The translations under genes were made by a program, and so were the position numbers. DNA of 28,466 nucleotides, taken from positions 1 to 28,466 of the forward strand of contig JBEIGB010000046.1 of NCBI GenBank assembly GCA_040382095.1, in the 5' to 3' direction. This DNA comes from JADJPL01 sp040382095 (GTDB lineage: Bacteria > Bacteroidota > Bacteroidia > Chitinophagales > Saprospiraceae). Position 1 is the first letter of the stretch. Every line of letters starts with the position of its first letter. The notes beneath the pieces were generated by a model. That model saw nothing but the letters and a program-made list of their open reading frames with translations. It was not told where the DNA came from and searched no databases. This document shows, piece after piece, positions 1-6,817 of the stretch.

Positions 1-54
1 AGCTCCCCAGCGCCGATGGTACTGCCTTTAGGTGGGAGAGTAGGTCGCCGCCAA
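1..54 (+). rRNA. rrf: 5S ribosomal RNA, 3' end only
   Basis: The first ~54 bases match the conserved 3' third of bacterial 5S rRNA: the CCGATGGTACTG stretch followed by GGTGGGAGAGTAGGTCG and the closing CGCC. The 5' part lies before the window. A GC-rich terminator follows about 17 bases later, as expected at the end of an rRNA operon transcribed on the plus strand. The exact 3' end is estimated. Confidence 0.88.
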
Positions 55-70
55 CTAAAATACACGGTAC

Positions 71-110
71 AAGCCCCGGGCATCTCTTTACGCCCGGGGC
101 TTCGTCGTTT
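71..110 (+). terminator. Intrinsic terminator of the rRNA operon
   Basis: A perfect 11-bp stem (AAGCCCCGGGC, 71-81, with GCCCGGGGCTT, 92-102) and a 10-nt loop are followed by a T-rich tail (CGTCGTTT). It sits directly downstream of the 5S rRNA 3' end and is a strong rho-independent terminator. Confidence 0.88.
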
Positions 111-129
111 AATCATCATCCGCTTGCTT

Positions 130-606
130 ATGGCATCGTCTTCATCTCCTTCTGTGTCCCGTCTCGAACTCCTTTGGTGGGCACTTACTTGCCTCACAAT
201 CCTCCTCGTTCTGGTGCCGCTACTCATCAAATTACCCGAATATCCATTCTGGGTAATGAATAGTATCTATATCGCTACCTTCATTACGGCTACGCGTTAT
301 ATTTTTCTGCTCCCCTCTACCTTTTTGGCACGACGATTCTGGCTGAAAACCACTATTATCTTCCTCTCTATCCCGTTTGTGTTTTTTTTAGTGCAGGAAT
401 TGAACGAGTTCCAAACTTTCTTAGACGAGCAAGGTGTTGATGCCATCGTCGGGAATTTGCCTTTCTCCGAGCAACAATCTATGTTTAAGTACATTCGCAA
501 TGAAATGCTTCTATTTGGTACAGGTGCAATCATAAGCGCTACGTTGTTGCCTTTCCGCTTGCTTATTGCCATCTGGCGGGTACGAAACAGAAAGGATCGG
601 ATCTGA
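130..606 (+). CDS. Small polytopic membrane protein of unknown function
   Basis: This encodes 158 residues. An in-frame upstream ATG at 16 lies inside the 5S rRNA, so ATG 130 is the credible start. Hydrophobic segments at about residues 14-33, 41-62, 73-89 and 126-148 indicate four membrane helices. A polar loop (about 90-125) rich in Glu, Gln and Phe lies between helices 3 and 4, and the C-terminus is basic (RVRNRKDRI), suggesting a cytoplasmic tail. I recognise no family motif. The start codon is only about 20 bases after the rRNA terminator and no separate promoter is obvious, so expression may come from read-through of the rRNA operon. The coherent membrane-helix pattern favours this frame over the antisense one. 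Confidence 0.68.
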   Translation: MASSSSPSVSRLELLWWALTCLTILLVLVPLLIKLPEYPFWVMNSIYIATFITATRYIFLLPSTFLARRFWLKTTIIFLSIPFVFFLVQELNEFQTFLDEQGVDAIVGNLPFSEQQSMFKYIRNEMLLFGTGAIISATLLPFRLLIAIWRVRNRKDRI

Positions 607-626
607 CTACTTTAGCCCGGGATTTT

Positions 627-644
627 CCGGTACAAAATTACCGG
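627..644. repeat. Small inverted repeat between convergent genes
   Basis: CCGGTA (627-632) and TACCGG (639-644) form a 6-bp stem with a 6-nt loop in the 50-bp gap between two convergent genes. No T-tract follows on either strand, so it is at best a weak bidirectional terminator or mRNA 3' hairpin. Confidence 0.35.
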
Positions 645-656
645 TGCACCCCCAGC

Positions 657-1259
657 TTACTGCCGCTTGGCTTCATATTCCTGCTCTTCCAATTCGTAGA
701 TTTTCGTCTCCCCCTCTTCTTTCTCCGTCATCCCTTGTACATCATCCATGATTTTTAGGGTATAGTCCCAGAAATCCTGTGCCAAAGGCTTCAGTTTCCC
801 CGTAAATTTGTACACCGTCTGAGGGTAGTCCTTTAAAAAGGGGTAGGTCTGCGATTCAGCAGTAATCTCTTCGGCATTTCTGAAAGACGCTTTAAGCACA
901 AACCATAGGATACTACTGTAGAGAAAGACCAATACTGCCGCCATAAATATGCCGCCAATCGCCTGGTTGATGACATTGATATTGGCAGTTTCGAGAATCC
1001 CTTCAAATCCTTTTCCCACAAGACGCAATAATGCCATCGTTAGCAAAAAGGTCACGATGATACCGGCAACAAACATGAGCGGGGTGGTTTGGTTAAAGAG
1101 CTGTTTAAGAAAATTGGTCACAACCGGGGTAAACCGCAATGCTGCCAGCACACCAATACCTATTGAGAGTACAGAAAAAATCGTTTTAATGATTCCTCTC
1201 GAGTACCCTATGTAAAATCCATAAACTGCGACTACTACAAGAATGATATCTATAGCCAT
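657..1259 (-). CDS. CvpA family membrane protein
   Basis: This 200-residue protein has four membrane helices at about residues 3-20, 27-45, 61-81 and 100-122. The small-residue-rich helices and the N-terminal layout (ID-hydrophobic-YGFYIGYSRG) are typical of the CvpA (colicin V production) family. A long acidic cytoplasmic tail follows, ending in a Glu/Lys-rich stretch. CvpA proteins are inner-membrane proteins linked to envelope homeostasis in other bacteria; their molecular activity is unsettled. The start is ATG 1259, with no competing upstream start. The gene stands alone, convergent with the preceding membrane protein gene. The family assignment rests on helix pattern and motif feel, not on a catalytic residue. 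Confidence 0.8.
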   Translation of the reverse strand: MAIDIILVVVAVYGFYIGYSRGIIKTIFSVLSIGIGVLAALRFTPVVTNFLKQLFNQTTPLMFVAGIIVTFLLTMALLRLVGKGFEGILETANINVINQAIGGIFMAAVLVFLYSSILWFVLKASFRNAEEITAESQTYPFLKDYPQTVYKFTGKLKPLAQDFWDYTLKIMDDVQGMTEKEEGETKIYELEEQEYEAKRQ

Positions 1260-1454
1260 TTGCTTTATTTTTATTTAGTGGGCATATATCATGCAACAAT
1301 TCCTAAATGCTTCAGTTTAGATGTAAATATGGGGCAAATTGTTTCGTTAGGGTATATTTTTTGAAATTTTTAGACCGAAAAGGAAAGACTGAAGTACAGC
1401 ATAATTCCTACCTTTATCTTCATATTATTGATATCAACCCAAACCGTCAATGCC

Positions 1455-1925
1455 ATGAAATATTTCCTTAAAATTTTTTTACTGTGCTGCGGCTTCGCGC
1501 TTATAAACACCCAGACCGCTCTTTCTCAGGATATGCCCGCTGTTTTTGTCCTGGGGGAAGATGAGGCAGCTTACGAAAAACTGGCCGCCGCTCATCCCAG
1601 GGCGTTACTCGCTGTTTCCGGTAATGACTTCGAAATGGCTTTGCGGCATTGGCTTCAACTTATGGGCGAAGTTGAACGCTATTCGAATACGATTAATTTC
1701 GATATCAAAGGCATGAAACTCTGGTTGCACGTTTTCTGGAACGAAGACGGGAGCATCGCACATATTGGCTTTTTTTTCCTGCCCAATTCCCGGAATTTTA
1801 AGCCGGAAGAAGTCAAGGCGTTCTTCTCAGGGTTCATCCGGCAATATAAACCAGTGTTGAAAAGTGACCGGAAATTCAATCACTACACTTCTGTAAGCTT
1901 CCCGGTATTGGCTGAAAAAAAATAG
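1455..1925 (+). CDS. Exported protein of unknown function
   Basis: This encodes 156 residues from ATG 1455. A TTG nine codons upstream (1428) is in frame, but ATG 1455 places a classical signal peptide at the N-terminus: MKYFLK, a hydrophobic core, then TALSQ with likely cleavage before DMP. The mature part is about 130 residues of mixed alpha/beta character. An amphipathic helix (MALRHWLQLMGEVERY) is followed by alternating beta-type segments (NFDIKGMKLWLHVFW, AHIGFFFL) and a helix (PEEVKAFFSGFIRQY). It has no lipobox cysteine and no T9SS sorting domain. I do not recognise the family; a small periplasmic or secreted soluble protein is the fair description. The upstream ~190 bp is AT-rich without a convincing consensus promoter. 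Confidence 0.72.
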   Translation: MKYFLKIFLLCCGFALINTQTALSQDMPAVFVLGEDEAAYEKLAAAHPRALLAVSGNDFEMALRHWLQLMGEVERYSNTINFDIKGMKLWLHVFWNEDGSIAHIGFFFLPNSRNFKPEEVKAFFSGFIRQYKPVLKSDRKFNHYTSVSFPVLAEKK

Positions 1926-2030
1926 CATTTCCCCTTTCAAACTACTTGAACAGGCCAATAGAGATGCCATTCAAATAAATCAGCATTTTTATCTGCCCAA
2001 ATATTTTTAAACATAAAAACAACCGAACTT

Positions 2031-2996
2031 ATGGTCAAGATTCTGGCAAACGACGGAATACATCCTGATGGAAAAACCTTGTTTGAAGAAGCCGGTTATC
2101 AGGTAGATACTGAAAAAATCGCGCAGGCCGACCTCCCGGGAGCCATTGGCGAATATGACGTACTCATCGTACGCAGTGCCACTAAGGTAACTGCCGAAGT
2201 GATTGAGGCAGGCAAAAACCTTAAGATTATTGCCAGAGGTGGGGTAGGCCTTGATAATGTTGATGTTGAATACGCAGAGAAAAAGGGAATCCTCGTATTC
2301 AATACGCCGGCAGCATCCTCGCAATCAGTAGCCGAGCTGGCGTTTGCCCACATGTTCGCCCTCTCCCGTTTTTTACATCAGTCCAACCGCATGATGCCGG
2401 TAAAAGGGGACAGCGACTACGATAAGCTAAAAAAAGTCTATTCCGAAGGGGTTCAACTTCGTGGGCGGACGCTGGGTATTATCGGATTTGGGCGTATCGG
2501 CCAGGAGGTTGCACGTATGGGTGTGGGAATGGGTATGCATATCATTGCGAACGATCCCTTCATCGAAGAAGCCAAAATCGAAATCAAGCCTTTCAATAGC
2601 GATAATGCCTGGCTGAATGTGCGTATCGAATCCAGCGACCTGCAGGAACTCCTGTCTAAGTCCGATTTTATTACCCTGCATGTCCCATTCAGCGGCGGGA
2701 CGCCAATTATCGGAAAGACAGAATTCGAAAAAATGAAAAAGGGGGCTTACCTTATCAATACCTCCCGAGGCGGTACTGTAGATGAACTGGCTTTGCTGGA
2801 CGCACTTAACAGCGGAAAACTCGCAGGAGCCGGTCTGGATGTTTTTGATTTCGAACCTAAACCCCGCGCTGAGATCCTGCAGCACCCAAAGATTTCCCTT
2901 ACCCCCCATATCGGCGCTTCTACTTTCGAAGCACAGGAAAACATCGGCCTGGAATTGGCAGATCGGATCCTCGCCTATTTTGGTGATGATAAATAA
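2031..2996 (+). CDS. serA: D-3-phosphoglycerate dehydrogenase, short form
   Basis: This NAD-dependent D-2-hydroxyacid dehydrogenase of 321 residues very likely catalyses the first step of serine synthesis, 3-phosphoglycerate to 3-phosphohydroxypyruvate. Visible features are the N-terminal substrate-binding part with IVRSATKV, ARGGVGLDNVD at about 68-78, and the Rossmann motif GFGRIG (152-157). The catalytic triad candidates are R246 (NTSRGG), E275 (DVFDFEP) and H293 (TPHIGAS). It ends right after the catalytic half, so it lacks the C-terminal ACT/ASB regulatory domains of the E. coli-type enzyme and is presumably not feedback-inhibited by serine through ACT. A GbsR-like regulator starts 26 bp downstream on the same strand. 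Related enzymes (glyoxylate or hydroxypyruvate reductase) are less likely given the serine-pathway motifs. Confidence 0.9.
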   Translation: MVKILANDGIHPDGKTLFEEAGYQVDTEKIAQADLPGAIGEYDVLIVRSATKVTAEVIEAGKNLKIIARGGVGLDNVDVEYAEKKGILVFNTPAASSQSVAELAFAHMFALSRFLHQSNRMMPVKGDSDYDKLKKVYSEGVQLRGRTLGIIGFGRIGQEVARMGVGMGMHIIANDPFIEEAKIEIKPFNSDNAWLNVRIESSDLQELLSKSDFITLHVPFSGGTPIIGKTEFEKMKKGAYLINTSRGGTVDELALLDALNSGKLAGAGLDVFDFEPKPRAEILQHPKISLTPHIGASTFEAQENIGLELADRILAYFGDDK

Positions 2997-3022
2997 CGCG
3001 TTTTACGCTTAAAGTCCTGATC

Positions 3023-3523
3023 ATGGAATTCCCGGAGGGCAAAGAAAAGTTCCTGCAAGCATGGGGTACCCTGGGCACAAGCTGGGGCATCAGCAGAACG
3101 ATGGCGCAAATACACGCTTTACTGCTGATCTCGCCAGATGCCCTCAGCGCAGATGATGTAATGGAGGAACTGAAAATTTCAAGGGGTAATGCCAACATGA
3201 ACCTCCGCGCACTGATTGATTGGGGGCTCGTCAACAAAGAACTCCGTGCGGGCGAACGCAGGGAGTTCTTTGTTGCAGAAAAAGATATGTGGACCGTCGT
3301 AAAAAACATTATCGTCCAGCGTAAGAAACGAGAACTCGAGCCAATGATCCGGATACTAGACGAGTTGGCAAATGTTCGGGGGGACGATGTAGCTGCCAGA
3401 GAATTTGTGGCCATCGTAAAGGAAATTCGCTTGTTCTCCAATAAAGCCGATGCCACACTCGATTCGCTTGTTAAGGCAGATGCAAGCTGGTTTATGGGTA
3501 CCTTCTTGAAAATGATCAAGTAA
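3023..3523 (+). CDS. GbsR/MarR-family transcriptional regulator
   Basis: The 166-residue protein has a central winged helix-turn-helix. The helix LSADDVMEELKISRGNANMNLRALIDWGLV (about 39-68) is the GbsR-type recognition region, followed by a wing with ELRAGERREFF. The N-terminus (WGTLGTSWGISRTMAQIHALLL) is the characteristic opening of GbsR-like MarR regulators, and the C-terminal ~70 residues form a helical dimerisation region. Such proteins bind DNA as dimers and often respond to small ligands. The 26-bp spacing to serA suggests co-transcription, but whether it controls serA is not shown by the sequence. The target is unknown. Confidence 0.85.
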   Translation: MEFPEGKEKFLQAWGTLGTSWGISRTMAQIHALLLISPDALSADDVMEELKISRGNANMNLRALIDWGLVNKELRAGERREFFVAEKDMWTVVKNIIVQRKKRELEPMIRILDELANVRGDDVAAREFVAIVKEIRLFSNKADATLDSLVKADASWFMGTFLKMIK

Positions 3524-3540
3524 AAATATCGCCGCCAGGT

Positions 3541-4641
3541 TTATAAAAAAGGTGTTTTCACAACCTTTGCGCTGAGCTTTTTGCCCCCTGCAACAACATA
3601 GCAATTGGTTCCGGGTGTAGAATGTGCTGTTTCCACATAGCCCATGCCAATCGGATGACCTAGCGTAGGCGACATCGTACCAGAGCTTACTATGCCAATG
3701 ACACCGCCCAGGGTATCTTCAATGGGATAGTCATGCCGTGGAACCCGCCGCTCCTGTAAGGTAAATCCCACGAGTTTGCGCTTTAATCCTTCGGATTTCT
3801 GTTGTAACAGCACTTCCGAACCAATAAAATGCCCTTTGTTTAACTTGGTTATCCAACCAAGGCCCGCTTCAAGGGGCGACGTTTCGTCGTTGATATCATT
3901 ACCATACAGGCAGTACCCCATTTCGAGGCGGAGGGTGTCGCGCGCGCCAAGGCCTGCCGGCTGAATCTGATATGGCTTGCCCACTTCAAAAACTGCATCC
4001 CATAATTCAGCGGCACGGTCAGATGCGACATATAGCTCAAATCCGCCCGCCCCTGTATATCCAGTAGCCGAAACCAACACGTTGGGTATGCCTGCGACTT
4101 CCCCTTTCGAAAAAGTGTAGTACTGCATTTCCTGCAGTGGGATGCTGGTAAGCTGCTGCAGGATAAGCACTGCTTTTGGGCCCTGGACGGCAATAAGGCC
4201 CGTGTGTTCAGATAGATCGATCAGCCGGGCTTCAAAATGATTGTGGCGGTTGATCCAGTTCCAGTCTTTTTCAATATTCGAAGCATTGACGACGAGCATA
4301 AATGCCTGCTCGCCCTCCGCACACATATCCTCCGGAAGGCGGTACACCAGAAGGTCGTCAACAATCCCACCGTGTTCGTTGGTCAGACAGGAGTACTGTG
4401 CCTGTCCAACGGATAGCTTCGCGGCGTCGTTACTGGTGACTTTTTGTACCAGATCAAGTGCCTGCCTGCCACGGACGATGAACTCGCCCATGTGCGACAC
4501 ATCAAAAACTCCGGCATTGTTGCGCACGTTGTGATGCTCTTCATTAATTCCGGCATACGAAATGGGCATATTATACCCTGCAAAAGCGGCCATTTTAGCG
4601 TTAAGGGCAATATGTCGCGAGGTTAATGGTGTATTTTTCAT
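3541..4641 (-). CDS. gcvT: Aminomethyltransferase, glycine cleavage system T protein
   Basis: The T protein takes the aminomethyl group from lipoyl-H protein and, with tetrahydrofolate, releases ammonia and 5,10-methylene-THF. At 366 residues it has normal family length. Hallmarks are MPISYAGI near residues 25-32, FDVSHMGE (46-53) and GGIVDD with the catalytic aspartate at D96. The folate pocket segments include GYTGAGGFELY and LGARDTLRLEMGYCLYGND. The C-terminal domain has GFTLQERRVPRHDYPI and GHPIGMGYV. It is the last gene of a minus-strand run behind the HEAT/cyclophilin gene, with an 86-bp gap. That gap contains a GC-rich hairpin (CCGGG 4681-4685 with CCCGG 4694-4698) without a T-tract, so read-through is likely. 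Genes for the P and H proteins are not in the window. Confidence 0.95.
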   Translation of the reverse strand: MKNTPLTSRHIALNAKMAAFAGYNMPISYAGINEEHHNVRNNAGVFDVSHMGEFIVRGRQALDLVQKVTSNDAAKLSVGQAQYSCLTNEHGGIVDDLLVYRLPEDMCAEGEQAFMLVVNASNIEKDWNWINRHNHFEARLIDLSEHTGLIAVQGPKAVLILQQLTSIPLQEMQYYTFSKGEVAGIPNVLVSATGYTGAGGFELYVASDRAAELWDAVFEVGKPYQIQPAGLGARDTLRLEMGYCLYGNDINDETSPLEAGLGWITKLNKGHFIGSEVLLQQKSEGLKRKLVGFTLQERRVPRHDYPIEDTLGGVIGIVSSGTMSPTLGHPIGMGYVETAHSTPGTNCYVVAGGKKLSAKVVKTPFL

Positions 4642-4727
4642 GATTATATCTGGTTAAGGAGGTTAACGTAAACCGGGCAGCCGGGCGCGCTATCCCGGAT
4701 TAATATATTGCCCGCTGCATCGGGATT

Positions 4728-6743
4728 TTACTGGATAGTAACCCTTTGAATCTGGTCGCCGATCTGAATATCATGAACGGCGCGCATCCCACTTACGACC
4801 TTGGCAAAGATGGTATAGTTACCGTCCAGGTGCGGGGTAGGGGAGTGCGTGATAAAAAATTGAACCCCTTCGGTATGATTGCCTGCTGAAGCCATACCGA
4901 CCCAACCTTCTTGATCGTAATACATTGGTGGGAGTTCGGAACGAATCGTGTAATCAAGGCTTCCGTAGCCATCACCTCTCGGGCATCCGCCCTGTATGAC
5001 AAAATTTGGCACGACCCGATGGAAGTTTTTGTCATTGAAAAAGCCCTTTTTAGCTAAATCCACGAAATTGGCTACAGTTCCAGGGGCGGTACCAGGCAAG
5101 AGTGCCAGTACAATATCGCCTTTTTCAGTACGAATGACAGCCCTTGGCTTTTTAGGGAGACTTTCCAGCGTTGCCCAGTCAATGGGGTGGTTGAAGGAAG
5201 GTTTAGGTACAGGGGCTATTTTTCCACTGCGCAGGAAGGAAGCAGTCTGCCGAATTTCCTGTAAGGTTTCGTAATCCCGGGGGAGCTGGAGGGCAGCTTC
5301 GGCAGTATCCAGGAAATTGAGGGTGTCTAAGTAGGTACGGTAATTACGGTCCGGCTGCCGTAGGGCTCCTGCGGCAATGGCCATAGGCCCAGGGTCGCCT
5401 GCGACCAGGATCGTTTTAAATATTTCGGCCAGCGCTTTTTCTGTTTGTTTGGAGGCATTTCCGAAATGCTGACTGAAATCCGGACGGCTACTGATATTGG
5501 AAAGTGCTTCTGCTGCAGCACTGCGGACGGCAGGGTGTGTAGCTTCTTGCCAGGCTTTGAAAATAAAGCGGTAGTTCCAGCCATACTCGGCAAGTGCCTG
5601 AAGGTAGGCGGCTTTGTTATAAGGTTTTTGGGCGAAGTTGAAGCGATTTCGGATATCGGCATTGAGGGTGTCGCGCAATTTAACGGCATATTTTGGGAAA
5701 TGGCGTTGGGCAGCAGCCAGCAAGGTCGCTTTGACTCTGGGAAGGAGCAGGGTATCCCTGGAAGCTCTCCAGTACGCCCGGGCATCTGTAGGGGTCCCTG
5801 ATTCGACCAAAGCCTGTGCAGCACGGATAGCAACCTGAGGATGCATATCCCTAAGTGCCAGGAATAATATCGGCTTACTTTTGCTATAGTCCAATACGGC
5901 CAAAGACTTGAGTAAATTGATCTTGACGCGGTAATCTGTTTCCCTGGTGTACCAGTTGATTAAGGTATCCTGAACAAAAGGCCTCGACGGGATTTTACCC
6001 ATAGCGGCAGCAAGCGCCATACGGATATCGGTATTCGGCTCCTGGTATGCAAAACTGGCAAGCGCTGAAGCAAATGTGTCTATTGTGATATTGGATGCCC
6101 TTGCGAGATAATGAGCGGCAATAAGCCGCGCCGATGCAGGATAGGTAGGGTTGAGCGCCAGGGAAGCCATTCTTTCAGTTGCTTTTTCACTGGTCATTTT
6201 TCGAAGGGCAAACCTGTAAATTCCACGGCACTGGCCAAGCAGCAAAGCAGTATCTGTATTTTGATATGAAGTAATGGTGGCAAGGTGCCGGAGACTGGAT
6301 GTTGTCCCGCATTTACCTATCGCTTCCAGGATGGCAGCATTTGATGCGGTAAACGCACCCAGGGTATCGAATGGCTGGAAGGCGGCAATCAATGCATTTT
6401 CTGCCCGTGCCAGCCCGAGCTGTCCGGCAGCATAAGCAGCGGCTTCACGAACAGCAGGCACAGGGTCCTGGAGGAGCGGCAGGAGTGAATCCAGCGCAGC
6501 GCTGTCCCGGACAGAAGCGAAAGCCAACGCAGCAAGCCGACGATAAGTGGGGTCTGTATGTCTGCAAAACGGATAGATGCTGTCGGTGAGCAGACGATCC
6601 TGAAAAGCATAAATCTTCCGGTACTCCGGATCATCAAACACGGTGGTCCGGGCTTCGGTAATGGTGATTTCTTCTTTTGGCGGAATACAACTGCCCGCCA
6701 GAATGGCAACTGCGATACTGCCCGCTAAACATTTAAAGGTCAT
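4728..6743 (-). CDS. HEAT-repeat lipoprotein with C-terminal cyclophilin-type peptidyl-prolyl isomerase domain
   Basis: This encodes 671 residues from ATG 6743; a TTG two codons upstream is less likely. The signal peptide ends in a lipobox (LAGSC, Cys19) followed by IPPKEE, so the mature protein should be lipid-anchored in the envelope. Residues ~60-430 are alpha-helical pairs of HEAT/PBS-lyase type, e.g. DSLLPLLQDPVPAVREAA and DMHPQVAIRAAQALVESG. Residues ~530-670 are a cyclophilin domain. FHRVVPNFVIQGG carries the catalytic Arg, Phe and Gln positions, and EGVQFFITHSPTPHLDGNYT follows the core. The Trp that binds cyclosporin in human CypA is replaced, as in most bacterial cyclophilins. The likely role is proline isomerisation of exported proteins, with the HEAT array as a client- or partner-binding scaffold. 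It sits 74 bp downstream of the PBP1A gene on the same strand. Confidence 0.87.
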   Translation of the reverse strand: MTFKCLAGSIAVAILAGSCIPPKEEITITEARTTVFDDPEYRKIYAFQDRLLTDSIYPFCRHTDPTYRRLAALAFASVRDSAALDSLLPLLQDPVPAVREAAAYAAGQLGLARAENALIAAFQPFDTLGAFTASNAAILEAIGKCGTTSSLRHLATITSYQNTDTALLLGQCRGIYRFALRKMTSEKATERMASLALNPTYPASARLIAAHYLARASNITIDTFASALASFAYQEPNTDIRMALAAAMGKIPSRPFVQDTLINWYTRETDYRVKINLLKSLAVLDYSKSKPILFLALRDMHPQVAIRAAQALVESGTPTDARAYWRASRDTLLLPRVKATLLAAAQRHFPKYAVKLRDTLNADIRNRFNFAQKPYNKAAYLQALAEYGWNYRFIFKAWQEATHPAVRSAAAEALSNISSRPDFSQHFGNASKQTEKALAEIFKTILVAGDPGPMAIAAGALRQPDRNYRTYLDTLNFLDTAEAALQLPRDYETLQEIRQTASFLRSGKIAPVPKPSFNHPIDWATLESLPKKPRAVIRTEKGDIVLALLPGTAPGTVANFVDLAKKGFFNDKNFHRVVPNFVIQGGCPRGDGYGSLDYTIRSELPPMYYDQEGWVGMASAGNHTEGVQFFITHSPTPHLDGNYTIFAKVVSGMRAVHDIQIGDQIQRVTIQ

Positions 6744-6817
6744 TGGCAATGTTGATTTATAAAAGTATGCTGCGCTTATCGTATCCGGGTCCGGGGGGTA
6801 TCGTCGTTGGCCGGGGA

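Noticed and set aside
2007..2909. Long antisense ORFs across serA and other genes (also within 17213-18233 opposite ftsK)
   Set aside because: They mirror codon bias of the true genes, show no family motifs and have implausible composition (runs of Ser/Arg/Cys or His/Thr).
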